From: Sporocytophaga myxococcoides
GTDB taxonomy: Bacteria; Bacteroidota; Bacteroidia; Cytophagales; Cytophagaceae
NCBI RefSeq assembly: GCF_000775915.1
Contig: NZ_BBLT01000014.1
Coordinates: 35,916 to 99,915, forward strand
DNA length: 64,000 nt
Direction of reading: 5' to 3'
Position 1 is the stretch's first letter; every line of letters begins with the position of its first letter. Positions 1-7,973 of the stretch are shown here, piece by piece. A program made the position numbers and the translations under genes. Below the pieces are notes generated by a model that was not told the origin of the DNA, did not search any database, and was given only the letters and a program-made list of their open reading frames with translations.

Positions 1-1161
1 ATCGAAAAAATTGACATAGGAGGAATCTCTCTAATCAGAGGAGCTGCTAAAAACTTTAAGGATGTTGTGATTGTAGCTTCAAAAGATCAATATCCTATGC
101 TCGAAAATATTCTTATTGAAAGAAAAGGAGAAACAGATCTTAATGAAAGAAGACTTTTCGCAGGAAGAGCATTTGATATTTCCTCCCATTACGACACTGC
201 AATATTTAATTATTTCTTTAGCGGAGAAGAAATAAAACACTTTAAGCAAAGTGTAAGAGACTTTCAGGTGCTTCGTTATGGAGAAAACCCTCATCAGGCA
301 GGTGTATTCTATGGTAAACTTGATGATATGTTTGAGAAACTAAACGGCAAGGAATTATCTTATAACAACCTCCTTGATGTTGATGCAGCTGTTGGATTAA
401 TAGATGAATTTGAAGGGACAACTACCTTTGCAATTCTTAAACACAATAATGCCTGTGGCATAGCTACAGCAAGCTCTCCCAAAGAAGCTTATCTGAAAGC
501 ATTAGCGGCTGATCCTGTTTCTGCTTTTGGAGGTGTAATCATCACCGGATCTAAAATTGACATTGCAACAGCTGAAGAGCTAAACAAGCTTTTCTTCGAA
601 GTATTAATTGCTCCGGATTTTGAAAAAGATGCACTTGAATTACTTACTTCGAAAAAAAATCGAATCTTATTAAGGAGAAAATCCGTTACACTCCCTTCAA
701 GACAGTTTAAAACACTTCTTAACGGAGTTATAGAACAGGAAAAAGATTTAAAAAAGGAAACAGAGGAAGAACTAAAACCTGTAACCAATCGTTTTCCATC
801 CGACAAAGAAAAAAGAGCTTTGTTGTTTGCCAACAAAATCTGTAAGCATACCAAATCCAATGCAATCGTATTGGCAGTAGACGGACAGATGATTTCAAGC
901 GGAGTAGGTCAGACCTCAAGAGTAGATGCACTCAGACAAGCGATTGAAAAAGCCAAAAGTTTTGGATTCTCCCTTGAAGGAGCAGTAATGGCATCCGACG
1001 CATTCTTCCCTTTCCCTGACTGCGTTGAAATAGCTGATAAAGCTGGTATCAAAGCAGTAATACAACCGGGAGGGTCAATTAAAGATCAAGAGTCAATAGA
1101 CTATTGCAATGCACATGAAATAGCCATGGTCCTGACTGGATTCAGGCATTTCAAGCACTAA
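1..1161 (+). CDS. purH: PurH, bifunctional AICAR formyltransferase / IMP cyclohydrolase (5' end cut off by window)
   Basis: Catalyses the last two steps of de novo IMP synthesis in the cytoplasm. The reading frame is open from base 1, so 386 residues of a protein usually a little over 500 are visible: the end of the cyclohydrolase domain and all of the AICAR formyltransferase domain. Family motifs seen are RYGENPHQ, LSYNNLLDVDAA, the KHNNACG segment that corresponds to the KHxNPCG motif, VSAFGG, and the C-terminal block with SDAFFPFPD, QPGGSIKDQ and TGFRHFKH ending at the stop. The gene is followed after 89 bases by mreB on the same strand. No terminator is visible in that gap, so read-through into the shape operon is possible. 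The true start lies upstream of the window. Confidence 0.96.
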   Translation: MEKIDIGGISLIRGAAKNFKDVVIVASKDQYPMLENILIERKGETDLNERRLFAGRAFDISSHYDTAIFNYFFSGEEIKHFKQSVRDFQVLRYGENPHQAGVFYGKLDDMFEKLNGKELSYNNLLDVDAAVGLIDEFEGTTTFAILKHNNACGIATASSPKEAYLKALAADPVSAFGGVIITGSKIDIATAEELNKLFFEVLIAPDFEKDALELLTSKKNRILLRRKSVTLPSRQFKTLLNGVIEQEKDLKKETEEELKPVTNRFPSDKEKRALLFANKICKHTKSNAIVLAVDGQMISSGVGQTSRVDALRQAIEKAKSFGFSLEGAVMASDAFFPFPDCVEIADKAGIKAVIQPGGSIKDQESIDYCNAHEIAMVLTGFRHFKH

Positions 1162-1250
1162 AAATGAGTATAATTTCTTTTGATTTAAAAACAAATTTGT
1201 AAATTTCACAGTATTAAAAGGATTAGTTTAAATCAGGATTTTTAATAAGC

Positions 1251-2276
1251 ATGGGATTATTTGATTTTTTCACCAGTGATATCGCAATTGACCTGGGAAC
1301 AGCAAATACCTTAATCATCTATAAGGACAAAATTGTGGTTGATGAACCATCAATAATTGCCCTTGACAAGATTACAGGTAAGGTAAGAGCAATTGGCCGG
1401 GAAGCAATGCAAATGCATGAGAAGACTCATGAGAACATCAAAACCATCAGACCTCTTAAAGACGGCGTAATCGCCGACTTCCATGCTGCCGAGCACATGA
1501 TAAGAGGACTTATCAAGTTAATTGATGGAGGAAAAAGATTCTTCGGTGCATCTCACAGGATGGTCATATGTATCCCTTCAGGAATCACAGAAGTAGAAAA
1601 AAGAGCCGTACGTGACTCTGCAGAACATGCAGGCGCAAAAGAAGTTTATATGATACATGAGCCGATCGCAGCCGCAATTGGTCTTGGAATCGATATCGAA
1701 CAACCAGTAGGTTCTATGATCGTCGATATCGGAGGAGGGACAACAGAGATTGCAGTGATCGCACTTTCAGGTATTGTTTGCGAACAGTCTATCAGAGTAG
1801 CAGGTGATGTCTTCAATAAAGACATCCTCGACTATATGAGAAGACAGCACAACTTGCTTATTGGTGAAAGATCTGCAGAAAGAGTAAAAATCGAAGTTGG
1901 TTCAGCGCTTACTGAACTTGATAATCCTCCTGAAGATTATGAAATAAGAGGAAGAGACCTGATGACTGGTATTCCGAAAATTATAAAAGTAACTTATTCA
2001 GAAATTGCTTTTGCACTTGACAAATCTGTTTCAAAAATTGAGGAAGCAGTGCTGAAAGCCCTTGAGATTTCTCCCCCGGAGCTTAGTGCCGATATCTATG
2101 ATAATGGTATTCACCTTACAGGAGGAGGAGCACTTCTTAGAGGATTGGATAAGAGATTGGCAATGAAAACCAAACTTCCGATACACGTGGCTGAAGATCC
2201 ACTTCGCGCTGTAGTAAGAGGGACTGGAATGGCCATAAAAGAATTTGATAAATACAGAGCAGTATTGATGACTTAA
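1251..2276 (+). CDS. mreB: MreB, rod-shape actin homologue
   Basis: Cytoplasmic actin-like ATPase that forms membrane-associated filaments and guides the elongasome. At 341 aa it has the usual length. The phosphate-1 loop IDLGTANTLI lies near residue 14, the phosphate-2 loop VDIGGGTTEIAVIA near residue 160, and the adenosine-binding LTGGGALLRGLD near residue 290. The ATG at 1251 gives the classical N-terminus MGLFDFFTSDIAIDLGTAN. It is the first gene of an mreB-mreC-mreD-mrdA-rodA run with almost no spacing, so the products are probably made together for lateral wall growth. A TTTG (1179-1182) and a TAAATTTC (1200-1207) in the leader resemble a weak Bacteroidetes promoter, but the spacing is short and one base is off. 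Confidence 0.98.
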   Translation: MGLFDFFTSDIAIDLGTANTLIIYKDKIVVDEPSIIALDKITGKVRAIGREAMQMHEKTHENIKTIRPLKDGVIADFHAAEHMIRGLIKLIDGGKRFFGASHRMVICIPSGITEVEKRAVRDSAEHAGAKEVYMIHEPIAAAIGLGIDIEQPVGSMIVDIGGGTTEIAVIALSGIVCEQSIRVAGDVFNKDILDYMRRQHNLLIGERSAERVKIEVGSALTELDNPPEDYEIRGRDLMTGIPKIIKVTYSEIAFALDKSVSKIEEAVLKALEISPPELSADIYDNGIHLTGGGALLRGLDKRLAMKTKLPIHVAEDPLRAVVRGTGMAIKEFDKYRAVLMT

Positions 2277-2283
2277 AATTTAA

Positions 2284-3123
2284 ATGCACAGGTTATTTCA
2301 TTTTTTATACCAGTATAAGGCATTTCTTTTTTTTCTGATTCTCGAAGCCATATGTGTATGGCTCATAATCAGAAACAACAGTTATCAAAGCGCATCCTAT
2401 TTTAATACTTCAAATTACGTTGTTGGTGAAATTCTTCAAACAACCAACAACGTAACTGAGTATTTTAATCTTAAGGATGTAAACACTCAGCTTGCAGGAG
2501 AAAACGCAAGGCTGAAGCGACTGCTTACCAAAGAATACCAAAAAAAGGATTTTATCATTGGCAATAAATCAGAATTTTTAAAAGCCAACCAATACAATTA
2601 CATTCCTGCAAAAGTTGTAAATAATTCCACAAGTCGATTTACCAATTATATTACAGTAGACAAGGGAACTCTTGACGGAATCAAACCCGGTATGGGGGTT
2701 ATTGCTCAGGATGGAATTGTCGGAAAAGTTAAATCTTGCTCCGAAAATTTCTCAACAATTATTTCGTTGTTACATGAGAAATGGAGTGTATCAGCAAAAA
2801 TCGCAGATGGAGAAATTGACGGAATTGTAAAATGGCAAGGAATGGATCCTGCTGTAGCGGACCTTCAGTATGTGGGTAGGCATCACCATTTCCAAATTGG
2901 AGACAGTGTTGTTACATCAGGCTACAATACCTTGTTTCCTCCCGGAGTTTTAATAGGGAGAATTCAAAATTTCAAAATAGATCAGGGAAAACCATTTTAC
3001 AAAATCAATGTTAAACTGGCCACTGACTTTACAAGTCTGAGATATGTTTATGTAATTGAAAATTACTTAAAAGCCGAAAAAGATTCACTGGAATACCAGA
3101 ATAATTATTCATCTGACGAATGA
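2284..3123 (+). CDS. mreC: MreC, rod-shape determining protein
   Basis: Bitopic inner-membrane protein whose periplasmic part links MreB filaments to PBP2/RodA. One membrane helix is visible at about residues 12-30 (FLFFLILEAICVWLI), followed by a short coiled-coil stretch around residues 60-85 (LKDVNTQLAGENARLKRLL) and the beta-rich MreC domain with DGIVGKVKS and GYNTLFPPGVLIG. The length of 279 aa fits the family. It starts 7 bases after mreB and its TGA overlaps the mreD ATG in an ATGA junction at 3120-3123, which suggests translational coupling. Confidence 0.95.
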   Translation: MHRLFHFLYQYKAFLFFLILEAICVWLIIRNNSYQSASYFNTSNYVVGEILQTTNNVTEYFNLKDVNTQLAGENARLKRLLTKEYQKKDFIIGNKSEFLKANQYNYIPAKVVNNSTSRFTNYITVDKGTLDGIKPGMGVIAQDGIVGKVKSCSENFSTIISLLHEKWSVSAKIADGEIDGIVKWQGMDPAVADLQYVGRHHHFQIGDSVVTSGYNTLFPPGVLIGRIQNFKIDQGKPFYKINVKLATDFTSLRYVYVIENYLKAEKDSLEYQNNYSSDE

Positions 3124-3635
3124 GAAGCAGATCAATCATAATGCCCATATTTCTGATTATCCTGTTTTGGGTATTACAAATTTTGATATTCAGAAATTTT
3201 GCCTTCTTCAATATGGCATTTTGCTATATCTATATTGGCTTTATACTTATGCTGCCATACGAGATTCCGCATCTGCTCACCATGATTATAGCCATGGCCT
3301 TCGGCTTTACAATTGACATATTCTATGACACCGTTGGTATGCATATGGCAGCCTGCGTTTTCATAGCTTATATTCGACCATATGTAATAAATGTGCTTAC
3401 CCCTAGAGGTGGTTACGATGCTACCATGGAAATTTCCATCCAGTCCCTTGGGTTTCAATGGTTCGCTTCTTACGCCGCGGTACTCATATTTATTCATCAT
3501 ACGCTTCTTTTTGCTATTGAAGCCTGGGGACTTAATGTCTTCTTTCAGGCAATTGGCAAAATTGTATTAAGCTCAATATTTACTTTCGGGGTCTTCACCC
3601 TGCTACAGTTTCTGCTTTTCTCCCGCAAAAGATAA
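3120..3635 (+). CDS. mreD: MreD, rod-shape determining membrane protein
   Basis: Small, almost entirely hydrophobic protein (171 aa) with about five or six predicted membrane segments, for example IIMPIFLIILFWVLQILIF near the N-terminus. The assignment relies on size, topology and its place between mreC and the PBP2 gene, because MreD sequences diverge strongly. It overlaps mreC by four bases and stops immediately before the ATG of mrdA. It is expected to act with MreC in the inner-membrane elongasome. Identity is confident from context; the sequence alone would only say polytopic membrane protein. Confidence 0.92.
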   Translation: MRSRSIIMPIFLIILFWVLQILIFRNFAFFNMAFCYIYIGFILMLPYEIPHLLTMIIAMAFGFTIDIFYDTVGMHMAACVFIAYIRPYVINVLTPRGGYDATMEISIQSLGFQWFASYAAVLIFIHHTLLFAIEAWGLNVFFQAIGKIVLSSIFTFGVFTLLQFLLFSRKR

Positions 3636-5468
3636 ATGTTCAGAGATAGAAAAAATATTGTTCAGTTGATTTTCATATTGACTGGAGCAGTCTTTATTGT
3701 AAGACTGTTTTTTATTCAGGTACTGGATTCAAGATATAAATTTGAAGCCCAGAACAATGTTATGCGCCGCATAATTGAATACCCTTACCGAGGTCTGATC
3801 TATGACCGAAAAGGTAAGATACTTGTATTCAACACTCCTGTATTTGACTTAATGGTTGTACCCAAGGAAGTACAAATAAAGGATACGCTTACCTTCTGTA
3901 AACGCTTTGGAATCTCCAAAGAAGAATTTGTAAAAAAAATCAAAGAAGCAAGGGATTATTCATCTGTAAAACCAACCGCTTTTTTAAAACAACTTTCTAT
4001 CGCTGACTTTGCCAAGGTACAGGACTTCCTGATTGACTATCCTGGATTTTACCCCCAGGCAAGGACCATCCGCTCCTACCCGCACCGAAGTCTCGCCAAT
4101 GCTCTAGGCTATATCGGGGAAATTTCTAAAAAACAACTGGAAAAACAAGAAAGTAAGTATTACCTCCAGGGCGATTACATTGGTATATCTGGGCTCGAAG
4201 CAAGTTATGAAGAATTGTTAAGAGGCCAAAGAGGTGTAAAGTATATGATGGTGAATGTTAGAGGAGTTGAAAAAGGATCTTTCAGAGACGGAATTTATGA
4301 TACCATTTCTGTGCCCGGTGAAAATCTTTATACAAGTATTGACCTGGAACTTCAACAATACGGAGAAAGGTTAATGGAAAATAAAATTGGAAGTGTTGTA
4401 GCAATTGAACCAGGAACTGGAGAAATTCTTGCCTTTATTTCCAGTCCTTCCTATGATCCTAATATATTGGCTGGCAGACACTTTTCCGAAAATTACCGAA
4501 AACTGGAGAAAGATAGTTTAAAACCATTATTTAACAGACCTTTAATGGCAATGTACCCTCCAGGGTCAATTTTTAAAATAGTTCAGGCTCTTGTTGGACA
4601 ACAAATGGGAATTTTGACTCCTCATACTACGTTTGCATGCAACAGATCATGGGGGCCAAATTGTCACAACCACCCATCCCCGCTAAATCTTTTGGGATCG
4701 CTACAATGGTCCTGTAATCCATATTATTATATGGCCTTCAGGAACATGATTCAGCAGGGAAAACATGAAAATAAATTTAAGGATTCCAGAATAGGATATA
4801 TACAATGGAGAGATTTGATTATGTCATATGGATTTGGGCAAAAACTAGGTGTAGACTTACCTAATATGAAAGCAGGATATATTCCGTCTCCGGAATTTTA
4901 TGACAAATGGTATGGTTATAATGGCTGGAAACATTCGACGATACGATCACTTGATATTGGGCAGGGAGAGGTAATGATTGTACCGATTCAAATGGCTAAT
5001 ATGGCAGCTACAATTGCCAATCAAGGGTTTTACTATGCTCCTCATTTTGTAAAATATATTGGAAAAAATAAGGAAGTTCCAGAGCAATACAAGGAAAAAC
5101 ATTACGCCAAAGTTGACAAAAAATATTATCCTGTGGTAATCGATGCAATGGAAATGGTAGTGAATGGAGGAACTGCTTCAATCTTTAATAGGATTGACGG
5201 AATGAAAGTATGTGGTAAAACGGGAACAGTTGAAAACCCTCACGGAAAGGACCATTCCGTATATATTACATTTGCTCCAAAAGAAGATCCTAAAATCGCC
5301 ATTGCAGTTTTTGTTGAAAATGCAGGATTCGGAGCAATGACAGCGGCGCCTATTGCAAGATTAATGATGGAAAAATACCTGAACGATACCATCACTAAAC
5401 CACATATTGAAAAATACATCCTGGAAAAAGATTTTATCCATAGGAATAAGACAGCTTTGAAAAAATAA
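3636..5468 (+). CDS. mrdA: PBP2, elongation-specific peptidoglycan DD-transpeptidase
   Basis: Class B penicillin-binding protein that crosslinks peptidoglycan during elongation, anchored by an N-terminal helix at about residues 8-27. It has 610 aa, a normal length. The dimerisation domain (YRGLIYDRKGKIL near residue 50) is followed by a transpeptidase domain with all three active-site motifs: S311-I-F-K314 (in YPPGSIFK), S359-C-N361 and K528-T-G (in CGKTGTVENPHG). It starts directly at the mreD stop, and rodA begins one base after its own stop. This PBP2-RodA pairing is the standard glycosyltransferase/transpeptidase couple of the rod complex. Confidence 0.97.
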   Translation: MFRDRKNIVQLIFILTGAVFIVRLFFIQVLDSRYKFEAQNNVMRRIIEYPYRGLIYDRKGKILVFNTPVFDLMVVPKEVQIKDTLTFCKRFGISKEEFVKKIKEARDYSSVKPTAFLKQLSIADFAKVQDFLIDYPGFYPQARTIRSYPHRSLANALGYIGEISKKQLEKQESKYYLQGDYIGISGLEASYEELLRGQRGVKYMMVNVRGVEKGSFRDGIYDTISVPGENLYTSIDLELQQYGERLMENKIGSVVAIEPGTGEILAFISSPSYDPNILAGRHFSENYRKLEKDSLKPLFNRPLMAMYPPGSIFKIVQALVGQQMGILTPHTTFACNRSWGPNCHNHPSPLNLLGSLQWSCNPYYYMAFRNMIQQGKHENKFKDSRIGYIQWRDLIMSYGFGQKLGVDLPNMKAGYIPSPEFYDKWYGYNGWKHSTIRSLDIGQGEVMIVPIQMANMAATIANQGFYYAPHFVKYIGKNKEVPEQYKEKHYAKVDKKYYPVVIDAMEMVVNGGTASIFNRIDGMKVCGKTGTVENPHGKDHSVYITFAPKEDPKIAIAVFVENAGFGAMTAAPIARLMMEKYLNDTITKPHIEKYILEKDFIHRNKTALKK

Positions 5469-5469
5469 T

Positions 5470-6768
5470 ATGCGTCAAGATGATAATTTATCAAAAAGTA
5501 TAGATTGGCTCACCGTAGGCTTCTATGCTATTTTCGTGGTTGCAGGTTGGTTGAATGTTTTCGCAGCAGTATACGATGCAGAAGCACAGCAGAATATATT
5601 TGATTTTTCTTTAAACTCAGGGAAACAGTTGGTCTGGATAGGTACATCCGTTGTCCTTATTATATTGATCCTTGTCATTGACTATAAATTTTACAACACC
5701 TTTGCATACATTATGTATGGGTTAATGATCTTGCTCCTAATAGCCACCATCTTCCTCGGAACAGAAGCAAAAGGTTCCAGATCCTGGTTTGAAATAGGAT
5801 CACTGAGAATTCAGCCGGCCGAGTTTGCCAAGTTTATAACTGCCCTTGCACTTGCTACATATTTAGGGAAAATCAACATTAAATTCGAAAAACTTCAGAC
5901 TAAACTCATATGTGCCCTGATCATCGGATTACCAGCAATATGTATATTACTACAGAATGAAACAGGCTCTGTTCTGGTTTTCAGCGCATTTATTCTTGTT
6001 CTGTATAGAGAAGGGCTTTCTCCTCTCATACTTATTCTGGGTCTTGTCAGTGTTATTCTATTTATCCTGGCCCTTATATTTCCTCCAAATGTCATTGTTC
6101 AGGTTATAGTAGGATTAGGGATTCTTGCCCTTATCTATATTATCACTTCCAGAAAGAAAAGTACCAAAATCCGGACATTAGTGATCAGATCTGCTTTTGT
6201 TCTGGCAGGTTGCATTATTTGTATTGCAACTGCATTCAGTGTAGACTTCTTTGTAAACAAAGTTTTACAGGACCACCAAAAAAAGAGAATTCTCGTTCTG
6301 GTAAATCCTGATATAGACCCTCTCGGAGCAGGCTATAATGTTACTCAGTCAAAGATCGCAATTGGTTCAGGCGAATTCCTTGGGAAAGGTTTTCTTGAAG
6401 GTACGCAAACTAAATTTGACTTCGTACCAGAGCAAAGTACGGACTTTATCTTTTGCACTATCGGAGAAGAGCATGGTTGGCTTGGGAGTACAATCCTTAT
6501 TGTAATGTATGTACTTTTCATGATGCGACTCGTTTATCTTGCAGAGCGACAAAAGGATAAATTTGCAAGAATTTACGGGTATTCTGTTGCATGCATTATA
6601 TTCTTCCACTTTATGGTAAATATAGGAATGACAATTGGAATTTTTCCTGTTATAGGCATTCCGCTTCCATTCTTCAGCTATGGCGGCTCATCACTGTGGT
6701 CATTTACAATACTGCTATTTATATTCTTAAAGCTGGATGCACACAGACGACAGCTGCTAAGTCACTAA
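5470..6768 (+). CDS. rodA: RodA, SEDS-family peptidoglycan glycosyltransferase
   Basis: Polytopic SEDS protein (432 aa, about ten membrane helices) that polymerises glycan strands together with PBP2. Typical motifs are IQPAEFAKF near residue 115, the extracellular-loop block VPEQSTDFIFCTIGEEHGWLG with the conserved aspartate, and the C-terminal GIPLPFFSYGGSS. It closes the shape operon. Its stop overlaps by four bases the stop of the convergent gene at 6765-7817, and no separate terminator is visible between them. Confidence 0.96.
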   Translation: MRQDDNLSKSIDWLTVGFYAIFVVAGWLNVFAAVYDAEAQQNIFDFSLNSGKQLVWIGTSVVLIILILVIDYKFYNTFAYIMYGLMILLLIATIFLGTEAKGSRSWFEIGSLRIQPAEFAKFITALALATYLGKINIKFEKLQTKLICALIIGLPAICILLQNETGSVLVFSAFILVLYREGLSPLILILGLVSVILFILALIFPPNVIVQVIVGLGILALIYIITSRKKSTKIRTLVIRSAFVLAGCIICIATAFSVDFFVNKVLQDHQKKRILVLVNPDIDPLGAGYNVTQSKIAIGSGEFLGKGFLEGTQTKFDFVPEQSTDFIFCTIGEEHGWLGSTILIVMYVLFMMRLVYLAERQKDKFARIYGYSVACIIFFHFMVNIGMTIGIFPVIGIPLPFFSYGGSSLWSFTILLFIFLKLDAHRRQLLSH

Positions 6769-7817
6769 TAAAATTTACGACTTACGATTTCAAAAAAATC
6801 CTGAACAGTTTTCCTGTTTAAATCCCATTTCCATTTTGGAAGGTATTTATCCTTTAATAATTGTTTGGCTTCTTCAAGTTCAGTACAATTATTAATCTCA
6901 GCAAGAGCTGCTTCATATTCACCACTGTGACCTGAAAATAATTCACTTATAAAAATAAACTTTTGATTAAGTGGAATAGCAGATTTGATATCAAAAATTT
7001 TGCTTTTTACATGCATCCCTGAATTTGACACATTTTGCTGTTTAAGCATATCATTCAGAGTAAGTTGTGATTTTGAATAGGTCTGATTAAGTGTCGTGTT
7101 TTCTTTTGTCGGACTGGAAGCCGTTTCTACAACGGTTGGAATATCTATTGATTTCTTTATACTACTTTCTTCTTTTCTCTCTTCAACTTTTAAAGAAGCA
7201 ATCTGCTCTTCTAAAATAAACTCCTTAGGATTAATTACTAGTAATGATGAAAACTGCTCAAGAATGGGCTGAATAGAATCAAAATAATCTGAATGTTCGG
7301 AGTAAAGGCTTGCCATCTCATTAAACTCATTTTCTTGAGTATCTGGCTTTACCTTGTTAATGATACTTTCTGAAAACCTTTTGTGTACCTTGTAGAATTT
7401 AAGATTTTTCTTCAGCCCTTCAATATTTTGTCCTGACTGAATGAGTTCTGTTTTTATATATTCTTTAGGATTTATGATATAAATAATAGCCTCGTAAATA
7501 GCTTTTTGGAGCAGAGGGCGGAAAAATTCCTTTTTTATTAGGATATGGTTTGAAAGAATATTCAAAAAAACTTCTACTCCGTTTTTGACTTCTTCATTTT
7601 CATAATCAAAATATGGACTCCTAAGTTTGGTAGTTTCCTCCTTCCACTTATCCATTAAAACTTTTAACACAAAAAAATTAACCTGATCAATTTTACAAAA
7701 TCGGACTATCTGACTGCCAGATATAGTTAAATTATTAGAGAAAAATTCAGAAGTAAGCTTTTCAGCTAATGCAACTGAATAAGACTCACTTTTAGGTAAA
7801 TTAACTCTTACAGACAT
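6765..7817 (-). CDS. Uncharacterised conserved protein, 350 aa
   Basis: I do not recognise a functional family. The protein is soluble and rich in Lys, Glu and Ser, with no signal peptide or membrane helix. The N-terminal part (about residues 1-190) looks helical. Residues about 205-265 are low-complexity and probably disordered (EERKEESSIKKS, TVVETASSPTKENTT). The C-terminal 80 residues carry PLNQKFIFISELFSGHSGEYEAALAEI and end WKWDLNRKTVQDFF; a similar LNxxxxFIxELFxG segment is, from memory, widespread in Bacteroidetes hypothetical proteins. The gene is single, convergent with rodA (4-base stop overlap) and divergent from porZ. Annotating it as anything more would be guesswork. Confidence 0.85.
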   Translation of the reverse strand: MSVRVNLPKSESYSVALAEKLTSEFFSNNLTISGSQIVRFCKIDQVNFFVLKVLMDKWKEETTKLRSPYFDYENEEVKNGVEVFLNILSNHILIKKEFFRPLLQKAIYEAIIYIINPKEYIKTELIQSGQNIEGLKKNLKFYKVHKRFSESIINKVKPDTQENEFNEMASLYSEHSDYFDSIQPILEQFSSLLVINPKEFILEEQIASLKVEERKEESSIKKSIDIPTVVETASSPTKENTTLNQTYSKSQLTLNDMLKQQNVSNSGMHVKSKIFDIKSAIPLNQKFIFISELFSGHSGEYEAALAEINNCTELEEAKQLLKDKYLPKWKWDLNRKTVQDFFEIVSRKFY

Positions 7818-7947
7818 ACTCGACTCTTTATTTTATAAAACGGATTTCGGTTTATTTTTTTATATAAAACCAGGATTTTATCAAATTTGAAAAAAAATAT
7901 TCACTTTTCCTTTTTAGGCGAATGTAATAATTATTGTTTTTCGAAGT

Positions 7948-7955
7948 TATATTTG
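7948..7955 (+). promoter_or_regulatory. Candidate Bacteroidetes -7 element for porZ
   Basis: TATATTTG matches the TAnnTTTG -7 consensus and lies 18 bases before the porZ ATG at 7974. A TTG occurs only 11 bases upstream, so the -33 partner is not convincing. The 156-bp divergent gap otherwise shows only AT-rich sequence. Confidence 0.4.
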
Positions 7956-7973
7956 GGCTGATGTCTTTTTATT

